Shown in pieces: positions 1 to 6,342 of a DNA stretch of 9,504 nucleotides. Each line of letters starts with the position of its first letter. Within the stretch, counting starts at the first letter, position 1. The notes below the pieces were generated by a model. It worked only from the letters and a program-made list of their open reading frames with translations, was not told the DNA's origin and made no database searches. Both the position numbers and the translations under genes were made by a program. The DNA lies in NCBI GenBank assembly GCA_022563275.1, contig JADFNR010000124.1:1-9504 (forward strand), read 5' to 3'. This stretch comes from Chloroflexota bacterium. GTDB taxonomy: Bacteria > Chloroflexota > Dehalococcoidia > UBA3495.

Positions 1-410
1 TCAGGTTAACCCCGCAACGGTTGGCCATCGCCGAAGTGGTGGTCAACTCTGGCGACCACCCGTCGGTTAAAGAGATCTTCGCCCGGGTTAAGGAGTTCTT
101 CCCCTACGTGACTCTGGCCACGGTTTACTCCACGTTGACCGTGCTGGAGAATGCTGGAATAGTCCGGGAACTACCCTTCCAGAAGCAGTCCCGCTACGAC
201 GCCAATCTTTCGCCCCACGCCAATCTGGTCTGTGTCGGCTGCGGCAGCGTGCACGACGCCGAAGTGGGCCAGACGATGGTGGCTGAACTGCGTGAACGGC
301 TGGAAGCGTCCACCGATTTCCAGTTCACCGGCCAACGGGTCGATTTCTATGGGTGGTGCCCCAACTGCGCCCACCGCCGCGACCGCCGAACAGATTCCGC
401 GGCCGAATAA
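1..410 (+). CDS. Fur/PerR-family metal-dependent transcriptional repressor, 5' truncated by the window edge
   Basis: This is a DNA-binding metalloregulator of the Fur superfamily, closest in pattern to the peroxide sensor PerR. The reading frame is open to the window edge: codons from base 3 read RLTPQR, the usual start of the Fur winged helix, so the true start lies upstream and the TTG at 21 is an internal Leu. The recognition helix (TLATVYSTL...LENAGIV) is at about 111-164. Two CxxC pairs, CVGC (231-242) and CPNC (357-368), form the structural Cys4 zinc site. Against the PerR regulatory site (H37, D85, H91, H93, D104), the protein has His (57-59), Asp (198-200), His (216-218), Asn (222-224) in place of H93, and Asp (255-257). 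The next gene is about 460 bases away, so it is probably not cotranscribed with the cassette. Family assignment is firm; the PerR rather than Fur/Zur role is inferred. Confidence 0.9.
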   Translation, partial: RLTPQRLAIAEVVVNSGDHPSVKEIFARVKEFFPYVTLATVYSTLTVLENAGIVRELPFQKQSRYDANLSPHANLVCVGCGSVHDAEVGQTMVAELRERLEASTDFQFTGQRVDFYGWCPNCAHRRDRRTDSAAE

Positions 411-872
411 TCCACCGTCCCCGGCGCCGGACCTCCACCACCACCCCGGCTCGCCTGGGTCAAACGTAGGCCACCGGCAGCCATCTTAGCGCCAGGCGCC
501 AGGCATGAGTGTCCTGCCGGAAGGCGGCTGGGTTGACCGGCCGGGAAAACCCGTCTCAAGCCTGCTGGAACCCTCGCGAATCAATGAGTAATCACCATCT
601 ACCTTGGCTCGGCCTAATTACGGTTGCGGAGATTTTGCCGATTCCATTAAACTGGAACCAACCGACAACCTGACTCGATATTCGGATGGAGGCATCCGGC
701 GCATCTCCGCCAAATGGGCCGGACGGCTGCCACGATGCGCAGGTCAGAATCTTGTAGGCAAATGAGGAGGGGCTGCCGTTGGGGCCGGTCCTTCCTCCCG
801 CCGGCCGGCGAGATGTTTGAACGGGGGCTAGAACAGTCCAATGGGTAGTGTGTTGGAACGAGATGAAACCAC
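411..872. other. Intergenic region of 462 bases, no convincing gene
   Basis: No reading frame here has both protein-like composition and a ribosome binding site. It should hold the end of the Fur-family transcript and the promoter and leader of the downstream phosphatase gene. A weak sigma-70-like pair is present: TTGCGG (624-629) and TAAACT (648-653) with an 18-base spacer, only a partial match and about 220 bases upstream of the GTG. A hairpin can form between 764-771 and 790-797 (8 pairs, one G-U, 18-base loop), with a second, mutually exclusive pairing of GGCCGG (783-788) with CCGGCC (801-806). Neither is followed by a T run, so they are not obvious terminators. I recognise no riboswitch and no clear Fur or PerR box. 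Confidence 0.5.
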
Positions 873-3110
873 GTGATTAGTGCTGTACACACACAAGGGT
901 ATTATGCCCGCGTCTTGTTGGCCGCGGCCATGGGGATAGCATTGTCGGTGGGGGCCTTTATCCTACTGCTCAATGTTGAGCGCCAGGAAATAGAAGAGGA
1001 ATTCGAGCATACGGCCAATGATGGAGCGTCGGCGTTGAAACAGGGCATCACAATGACCGTGGACGCGCTGCAGGACATCCAATCGTTATACAAGGCCTCT
1101 AACGATGTCGAACGGCATGAGTTCCGCGCCTTTATTGAGCATGAATTGGAAGAAGATCGCGGTATTCAAGCTCTGGAATGGATTCCCCGAGTGCTTGCCT
1201 CGGAGCGAGCGGAATTTGAGGAAGCCGCACGCAAAGATGGGTTTCCGGAATTTCAGATCGTGGAGCGAGAGTCCCAGGGCACGATGGTGCCAGCCAAACT
1301 ACGAGAGGAATACTTCCCGGTCTATTATGTGGAACCCTATGAAGGCAACGAGGCGGCCCTGGGATTCGACCTGGCGTCCAATCCCATTCGCTTGGAGGCT
1401 CTGAACAACTCTCGGGATACCGGTCAGGGCGTGGCCACCGCCCGGATCACCCTAGTTCAGGAGACCGAAGACCAGTTCGGCTTCCTGGTATTCCAGCCTA
1501 TTTACCGCAAGGGGTCTCCGGTGGAGACCTTGGATCAAAAGCGGGAAAACCTGGCGGGGTTCGCCCTCGGTGTCTTTCGCATAACGGATATGATCGATAG
1601 CTCGCTGGCGGATATCAGGGAGCGGACTGGTGGACCGGGCCTGGACATTCAACTCTACGATAGGTCGGCTCCCCAGGAACAACAACTGCTGTTTGCGACA
1701 TCCTCCGTCGACGGAGCCGCAGTGCAATCCCCGTCGCGTCTAAGCTTTGCCGAGACCTTTGACGTGGCTGGCCGCACCTGGGAGTTGATTTTGACGTCGC
1801 CTGCCTCCGGGTTGTCTGTATGGTCGATCTGGCAACCCTGGGCAGCATTGGCGGGCGGGTTGCTGTTCACCGGCCTGTTTTCGGCCTATTTCATGGCGGC
1901 GGCGCGACGCGCCATCGCCGTGGAGCGGCTGGTCGCCACGCGGACCGTGGAGCTCTCCCAGTCCAACCAGCAACTGGAGGACGAGGCCAGGGAGCGCCAG
2001 CGGACCGAGGAGGCGCTGCGAGAAAGCGAAGCCCGGCACCGGAGCATTGTGGACACGGCGGCTGACGGCATCATCACGATCGATGAAAGCGGGACTATCG
2101 AGTCATTCAACAGCGCGGCTTCCAAGCTATTTGATTACAGCCCTGATGAGGTGATCGGGAAGAACATTAAAACCCTGATGCCCGAGCCATACCATGGCGC
2201 CCACGATGGTTACCTCGCCAACTATCTTCGGACCGGCAAAGCCCAGATCATCGGGATCGGCAGAGAGGTGGTCGGCCTGCGCAAAGACGGGACCACGTTC
2301 CCGATGGACCTGGCGGTCAGCGAAGTGCCCACGGAGGCGGGACGTATTTTCACCGGTATCGTTCGGGACCTCACGGAGACCCAGAAGGCCGAGCAGGTCC
2401 TACGCGACGAGATGGAAAGGGCCGCGCTTATCCAGGTCGAGCTATTGCCCAGCCAATCGCCCACCATTCCGCACTTTGGGCTGGCGGCCCGGTGCGTTCC
2501 GGCGAGGGACGTGGCCGGCGATTTTTTCGATTGGCAACAGCGGGACGCCGGCACCGTGGATTTCGTGTTGTGTGACGTGATGGGCAAGGGCATGCCCGCC
2601 GCGCTGCTGATGGCCACGGTCCGGTCGGCCCTCAGGGCATCTTCAGGTTTGCCCTCCCCTGCTCAAGTGCTTCGCCAGGTGGAACAGGCCATCGGCGATG
2701 ACCTTAGGCGCGCCGAGAGTTTCGTCACTCTGTTCTATGGCCGCCTGGAGATCGAAGCGCGCCGTATCACGTATGTCGACGCCGGCCACGGACTTGGCTT
2801 CATCCGCCGCGGCTCCGGTTCCACTGAACCCTTGGAGGGACGGAACCTGCCATTGGGCGTGTTCCCCGACTCGGAGCTAGAGGAGTCCGTGGTGACTCTC
2901 CAAGAGGGGGACATGCTGGTGCTGTTTACCGACGGCCTGGTTGAGGCCCAAGACGGTACAATGTTGGACGTTCAGACCTTGCTCACAAACGGCGACGGCT
3001 TAAAAAACGCGGAGACGATCGTGGACGACCTGATCGAAGCCACCGGCCAGCACCGAAGCGGGGGTGACGATGCAACCGTTCTCATCCTTACCTGCACCTC
3101 AAGTGGGTAG
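873..3110 (+). CDS. Membrane sensor phosphatase: CHASE - FixL-like heme PAS - SpoIIE/PP2C
   Basis: Predicted RsbU/SpoIIE-type phosphoserine phosphatase that would dephosphorylate the STAS protein encoded two genes downstream. Order: TM1 at about residues 11-33; an extracytoplasmic CHASE domain at about 65-300 with the typical LEWIPRV segment (101-107); TM2 at about 317-341; a coiled-coil linker at about 345-390; PAS at about 386-500; PP2C at about 515-742. PP2C metal-site motifs are intact: GDFFD (D550, D553), CDVMGKG (D568), FTDG (D687) and GGDDAT (D732/D733), plus DAGH (636-639). The PAS matches the FixL heme core, with H444 in the place of the proximal heme ligand and R464 in the place of the ligand-sensing arginine. 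The start is GTG 873; a stop at 864-866 blocks any upstream in-frame start, and the next Met (residue 20) lies inside TM1. The ribosome binding site is weak. Domain calls are strong; heme binding and the CHASE ligand are inferred. Confidence 0.93.
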   Translation: MISAVHTQGYYARVLLAAAMGIALSVGAFILLLNVERQEIEEEFEHTANDGASALKQGITMTVDALQDIQSLYKASNDVERHEFRAFIEHELEEDRGIQALEWIPRVLASERAEFEEAARKDGFPEFQIVERESQGTMVPAKLREEYFPVYYVEPYEGNEAALGFDLASNPIRLEALNNSRDTGQGVATARITLVQETEDQFGFLVFQPIYRKGSPVETLDQKRENLAGFALGVFRITDMIDSSLADIRERTGGPGLDIQLYDRSAPQEQQLLFATSSVDGAAVQSPSRLSFAETFDVAGRTWELILTSPASGLSVWSIWQPWAALAGGLLFTGLFSAYFMAAARRAIAVERLVATRTVELSQSNQQLEDEARERQRTEEALRESEARHRSIVDTAADGIITIDESGTIESFNSAASKLFDYSPDEVIGKNIKTLMPEPYHGAHDGYLANYLRTGKAQIIGIGREVVGLRKDGTTFPMDLAVSEVPTEAGRIFTGIVRDLTETQKAEQVLRDEMERAALIQVELLPSQSPTIPHFGLAARCVPARDVAGDFFDWQQRDAGTVDFVLCDVMGKGMPAALLMATVRSALRASSGLPSPAQVLRQVEQAIGDDLRRAESFVTLFYGRLEIEARRITYVDAGHGLGFIRRGSGSTEPLEGRNLPLGVFPDSELEESVVTLQEGDMLVLFTDGLVEAQDGTMLDVQTLLTNGDGLKNAETIVDDLIEATGQHRSGGDDATVLILTCTSSG

Positions 3111-3161
3111 TCATCATCAAGGCGCCTGGCGAGTAGCCGGCGGGCCTCTTGGTATAGACCC

Positions 3162-5429
3162 ATGCCCGTGATCAGCCTCGTTACCTGGTCTCAGAGCGCT
3201 TGGCAACCGGTTGGTATCGGGCTGCTAACGCTGTTCCTCGCTGGTCTGCTGATCTACGCCTTCACCAGGTGGCGCTGGAGCCTGGCGGGCGAAACCACGG
3301 CGGAGGCCCAAACCATCACCGGCGGCCCGTCACGAAACGGGTTGGCCGGTCGCATCGTGACGGTGGATTCCCCCGACGGACCGATTCCCAGGAAGCATCT
3401 GCTGCGGGCCTTGATCGTCGTCAACATGGCCCTCGCCTCCTATTACATCTCCTGGCGCTACCTGTTCTCAATCAACTGGGACTACTGGCCGATTTCTCTC
3501 GCCCTGCTCGCCGCCGAGACCTATAGCTTCACCAGTGTCTGGTTGTTCGGATTCATGCTGTGGCGCCTGAAGGTCCGGCGCAGCCCGCCGCCTTCCATGC
3601 CGGGCGCGGCGGTGGATGTCTTTATCACCCGCTACAACGAGCCCGTCGAGTTGGTTAGGGAAACCATTCGAGCCGCGGTCGCCATCCGCTACCCTCACAA
3701 CACCTATGTGCTTGACGACGGCAACTCTCGGGAGTTGGAGGAGGCCGCGCTGGCCGAGGGCGCGAGATACATCGTCAGATCTGACGACTGGGCCGGGCAC
3801 GAGCGGCACGCCAAGGCGGGGAATGTCAACAGCGCGCTCTTTCAGACCCAGGGCGAGTTCATCTTGATCCTCGATGCCGACCAGCTTCCAGCGCCTGAGA
3901 TCCTTGACGAGACCCTTGGGTATTTTGCTGACCCCAAGGTCGCGTTGGTGCAGACCCCGCAGTGGTTCTACAACGTGCCCGAAGGAGATTACTTGGGAAG
4001 TCAGGCCCCGCTTTTTTACGGGCCTATCCAGCAAGGCAAGGACGGCTGGGACGCGGCTTATTTCTGTGGGACCAACGCCGTCTTGCGCCGGGAAGCGTTT
4101 ATGCAGATCGGCATCCGGTACTATGCGCAAGACCTTCTTAAGCGTCTGAACGTCGCCCTCGACGCGGGGAACAGCATCGTGGCGTCGGCGGAGCGCCAAT
4201 CCGGTACGGCAACCGACCCTGAAGTGCGGGACGCCTTGAATGGATTGCGGGTCTCCCTGGCCCAAGCCCGGTCCCGTCTCAGCGGCGGCGCATCCGCCCA
4301 GGAGGTCACCTGGGAATTGCAGCGTCAGGCGGAAACTCTGGCCAAGCCGATCATTGAACGTGAGATGGCGAAAGCCGGAGCGGAGCTATCCAGCATCCTC
4401 ACCGGTGATGACGAAATGGCCGGTCAGCCATTTGATCCGATCCAGATGGATTCGGAGACGGTGCGGGTTCTGGCCAGCCGGGAGTGGTCGCCTTTGGGCG
4501 CCCTGGGCAGCGTCCGGGGACTGCTGCAGTCCATCGACCTGGATGTGTGGCAGGAAGCCCAACCAGTGATGCCGATGGCCACCATCTCCGTGACCGAAGA
4601 CTTCGCCACCAACATGCGGCTCAACGCGGCCGGATGGCGGTCGGTTTTCCACCACAAGGTGCTGGCTTCCGGGTTGGCTCCGGAGGACCTGAGTTCGGCC
4701 ATTGGACAGAGACTCAGGTGGGCCCAGGGCACGGTTCAGGTCCTGCTTCGCCAAAATCCGCTTACCATGAGCGGGCTCTCCGTTGCTCAGCGGTTGTCTT
4801 ACATCGAAACCATGTGGAGCTACTTGTACGGCTTCGCCGCGGTCGTTTACCTTACCGCGGGTCCGCTATTCTTGTTCTTCGGCGTCCTGCCGGTCAAAGC
4901 TTACTCCTCGGATTTTTTCATTCACCTGCTGCCTTATCTCGTCGTCAACCAACTGTTATTTTTTGTGGTCGGATGGGGCATGCCGACCTGGCGGGGGCAA
5001 CAATACAGTTTGGCGCTCTTCCCCACCTGGATCATGGCGGTTGTCAGCGCCGTTAGAAACGTGTTCTTCGGAACGCGCCTCAGCTTCGCGGTTACATCCA
5101 AGACGGGGACGGCCGGCAAGACGGGGACGGCCGGCAAGACAGGGGTTTCCGGCAGCGACGTGCGCCTGGTCTGGCCCCAATTGGCCGTGATTGGGTTCTT
5201 GATATTTGGCGCTATGTTCGGGCTGGGCAAACTCGCATTGGGCACCTCTCAGGACGGGGTCGCCATCCTAACCAACGTTGGTTGGACTTGCTATAATCTG
5301 GCCATGTTGAGCGTGATAGTTGACGCATTAACACGTCGTTCCAGAGTGCCTGCGGGAGTCTCGGAATCGGGCGTCGCCACAGAAGCAGTGGCGCAGGCCA
5401 CAGCACGGATAGGCGGAGGGCGGCGCTAA
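3162..5429 (+). CDS. Cellulose-synthase-like (BcsA-type) GT2 glycosyltransferase without PilZ, with a large insertion
   Basis: Membrane-embedded processive beta-glycosyltransferase that would use a UDP-sugar to polymerise and export a polysaccharide; which polymer cannot be read from sequence. N-terminal TM segments lie at about residues 17-34, 80-103 and 108-134. The catalytic domain holds all hallmarks: LDDG (D185, D186), HAKAGN (216-221), DAD (238-240), FCGT (301-304), TED (478-480) and QRLRW (516-520). C-terminal TM segments lie at about 552-575, 584-606, 615-632, 671-690 and 703-722. FAVTSK (642-647) matches the FxVTxK gating loop of BcsA. Two oddities: FCGT and TED are about 175 residues apart, against roughly 20 in BcsA, because of a helix-rich insertion (about 317-473); and the C-terminus has no PilZ domain, so c-di-GMP activation as in BcsA is unlikely. 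No BcsB-like partner is in the window. The gap to the phosphatase gene is 51 bases, and the ATG at 3162 lacks a clear Shine-Dalgarno. Confidence 0.92.
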   Translation: MPVISLVTWSQSAWQPVGIGLLTLFLAGLLIYAFTRWRWSLAGETTAEAQTITGGPSRNGLAGRIVTVDSPDGPIPRKHLLRALIVVNMALASYYISWRYLFSINWDYWPISLALLAAETYSFTSVWLFGFMLWRLKVRRSPPPSMPGAAVDVFITRYNEPVELVRETIRAAVAIRYPHNTYVLDDGNSRELEEAALAEGARYIVRSDDWAGHERHAKAGNVNSALFQTQGEFILILDADQLPAPEILDETLGYFADPKVALVQTPQWFYNVPEGDYLGSQAPLFYGPIQQGKDGWDAAYFCGTNAVLRREAFMQIGIRYYAQDLLKRLNVALDAGNSIVASAERQSGTATDPEVRDALNGLRVSLAQARSRLSGGASAQEVTWELQRQAETLAKPIIEREMAKAGAELSSILTGDDEMAGQPFDPIQMDSETVRVLASREWSPLGALGSVRGLLQSIDLDVWQEAQPVMPMATISVTEDFATNMRLNAAGWRSVFHHKVLASGLAPEDLSSAIGQRLRWAQGTVQVLLRQNPLTMSGLSVAQRLSYIETMWSYLYGFAAVVYLTAGPLFLFFGVLPVKAYSSDFFIHLLPYLVVNQLLFFVVGWGMPTWRGQQYSLALFPTWIMAVVSAVRNVFFGTRLSFAVTSKTGTAGKTGTAGKTGVSGSDVRLVWPQLAVIGFLIFGAMFGLGKLALGTSQDGVAILTNVGWTCYNLAMLSVIVDALTRRSRVPAGVSESGVATEAVAQATARIGGGRR
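5100..5153 (+). repeat. In-frame 18-base tandem repeat, three copies, next to the GT gating loop
   Basis: Two identical 18-base units (5100-5117 and 5118-5135) are followed by a diverged third (5136-5153). They encode KTGTAG, KTGTAG and KTGVSG. The repeat begins on the Lys of the FAVTSK gating-loop motif of the glycosyltransferase, so copy-number change would lengthen or shorten this cytoplasmic loop without breaking the frame. Confidence 0.9.
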
Positions 5430-5449
5430 CTTAAGCGCGGAAGGGGCAT

Positions 5450-5785
5450 ATGCAGGTTTCCATAGAAAGACGCGAAGGACAGGTTGCGGTCGTCACCCCC
5501 GAAGGGCGTTTGGACCTGGCTTCAGCGTCCGAATTCAAGCAAACGTTGAATGATGCCGTTGCGGCCGGCGACCGGAACCTAGTGGTGGACTTGAGCAAGG
5601 TCCCATTCGTGGACAGCTCGGGTTTGGGCGCCCTCATCAGCGGCATGAAGGCAACCCGGCTTGCGGGGGGCGACCTGCGTATCGCCCAAGTCGGGGAGCA
5701 GGCACGTCTGATCCTCGAGCTGACGACCCTGGACAAGGTCATGAAGCTGTACCCCACAGTTGAAGAGGCTCTGGTTGACCTCTGA
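5450..5785 (+). CDS. STAS-domain anti-sigma-factor antagonist (SpoIIAA/RsbV type)
   Basis: Small cytosolic single-domain partner-switch protein of 111 residues, the normal length for the family. The conserved loop reads VDSSGLGAL (residues 54-62). Ser57 (bases 5618-5620) aligns with the phosphorylated Ser58 of SpoIIAA. In the family, the unphosphorylated form binds and sequesters the cognate HATPase-type kinase, which phosphorylates it; a PP2C phosphatase reverses this. Both a kinase and a phosphatase are encoded in the same run of genes. The ATG at 5450 has a purine-rich Shine-Dalgarno (5439-5446) and lies 20 bases after the glycosyltransferase stop, which supports cotranscription. Its last 11 bases overlap the proposed start of the kinase gene. 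Its true target, whether a sigma-factor cascade or the polysaccharide synthase, is not shown by sequence. Confidence 0.95.
   Translation: MQVSIERREGQVAVVTPEGRLDLASASEFKQTLNDAVAAGDRNLVVDLSKVPFVDSSGLGALISGMKATRLAGGDLRIAQVGEQARLILELTTLDKVMKLYPTVEEALVDL
5762..5768 (+). promoter_or_regulatory. Ribosome binding site inside the STAS gene, deciding the kinase start
   Basis: GAAGAGG ends 6 bases before TTG 5775, a good Shine-Dalgarno spacing. No such site precedes the other in-frame TTG at 5760. The site lies within the last codons of the STAS gene, which suggests translational coupling of the two proteins. Confidence 0.55.
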
Positions 5786-6233
5786 ACGCCCGTTGCTCCA
5801 ACGAGATGTTGAATACCGGCCGGCGGTCCCCGCCTCGCTGGAAGCGATCCATTCTGAGCTTGACCAATTCTGCACCCTGGTGAGTTCTGAGCTCAAAGCG
5901 TCCGTTACAGAGAGGTGGAAGCTGGAGTTCTTCACAGCCTGCTCGGAGATCTGCGCGAACATCATCCAACACGCATTCACCGGATCGCACCAGCAAGGGA
6001 CCATGTTGCTACACCTCAGCTTATATGGGGATAGGATCGAGGTGGAGATCACCGACGATGGCGTTCTTTTCGATGAGCAGCCCGGCGCCACAGACCCGGC
6101 CTCAGGCCCAGACGCGGGCATACCGGAAAGTGGACGGGGCCTGCAGGTGGCTCGGGCCCTTATGGATACGGTGCGCTACCGGAGAAGCGAGGAATCAAAA
6201 AACCAGTGGCTACTGGTGAAGAAGCTGCCGTAG
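5775..6233 (+). CDS. Anti-sigma-factor-type serine kinase (RsbW/SpoIIAB-like HATPase)
   Basis: Cytosolic GHKL-fold ATPase/protein kinase, predicted to bind and phosphorylate the STAS protein just upstream. Bergerat-fold motifs are visible: the N-box SEICANIIQHA (E58 and N62 counted from TTG 5775), the G1 box TDDGVLFD (D94, G96) and the G2 box GRGLQVA (from residue 120); the C-terminal strand LLVKKL is typical. I prefer TTG 5775 because GAAGAGG sits 6 bases upstream, giving 152 residues and an 11-base overlap with the STAS gene; TTG 5760 (157 residues) is the alternative. An in-frame stop at 5742-5744 excludes longer forms. There is no DNA-binding or sigma-binding partner gene beside it, so whether it restrains a sigma factor elsewhere or another client is open. 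It is the last gene before the terminator. Confidence 0.92.
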   Translation: MTSERPLLQRDVEYRPAVPASLEAIHSELDQFCTLVSSELKASVTERWKLEFFTACSEICANIIQHAFTGSHQQGTMLLHLSLYGDRIEVEITDDGVLFDEQPGATDPASGPDAGIPESGRGLQVARALMDTVRYRRSEESKNQWLLVKKLP

Positions 6234-6275
6234 CACAGCCGTGGTTGCCGGGCTTGAAATTTCCTTGATGCGGGC

Positions 6276-6307
6276 AGGGCCGCGGCAATGCCGCGGCCCT
6301 TCTTTTT
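6276..6307 (+). terminator. Intrinsic terminator of the phosphatase-GT-STAS-kinase run
   Basis: A perfect 11-pair GC-rich stem (6276-6286 with 6290-6300, loop AAT) is followed by TTCTTTTT on the + strand, ending 74 bases after the kinase stop. Read on the minus strand the hairpin has no T run after it, so it is mainly oriented for the + strand genes, although the convergent reductase transcript would run into the same stem. Confidence 0.9.
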
Positions 6308-6342
6308 GTCGTTCTACCGGCGATATCAGTGCCGTTTAACCG

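Noticed and set aside
624..653. Possible sigma-70 promoter (TTGCGG, 18-base spacer, TAAACT)
   Set aside because: Only partial consensus matches, far from the start codon; mentioned in the gap entry but not strong enough for its own feature.
584..673. Small frame starting ATGAGTAATCACC, 29 residues
   Set aside because: No ribosome binding site, no family resemblance, within a non-coding gap.
743..849. Short Arg-rich frame starting at the ATG near 763, ending TAG near 849
   Set aside because: About 28 residues, no Shine-Dalgarno, composition explained by the GC-rich hairpins.
3468..4265. 265-codon open frame on the minus strand
   Set aside because: Antisense to the GT2 catalytic domain (DDG, DAD and FCGT motifs on the + strand); no recognisable motif of its own.
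4110..4580. Possibility that the FCGT-TED spacing reflects a frameshift or a foreign gene inserted in the GT2
   Set aside because: One frame runs through without stops, both flanking motifs are in that frame, and no inverted repeats or target duplications flank the segment.
5300..5429. Search for a C-terminal PilZ domain in the GT2 protein
   Set aside because: No RxxxR or (D/N)xSxxG motif is present; the tail after the last TM helix is short and low-complexity.
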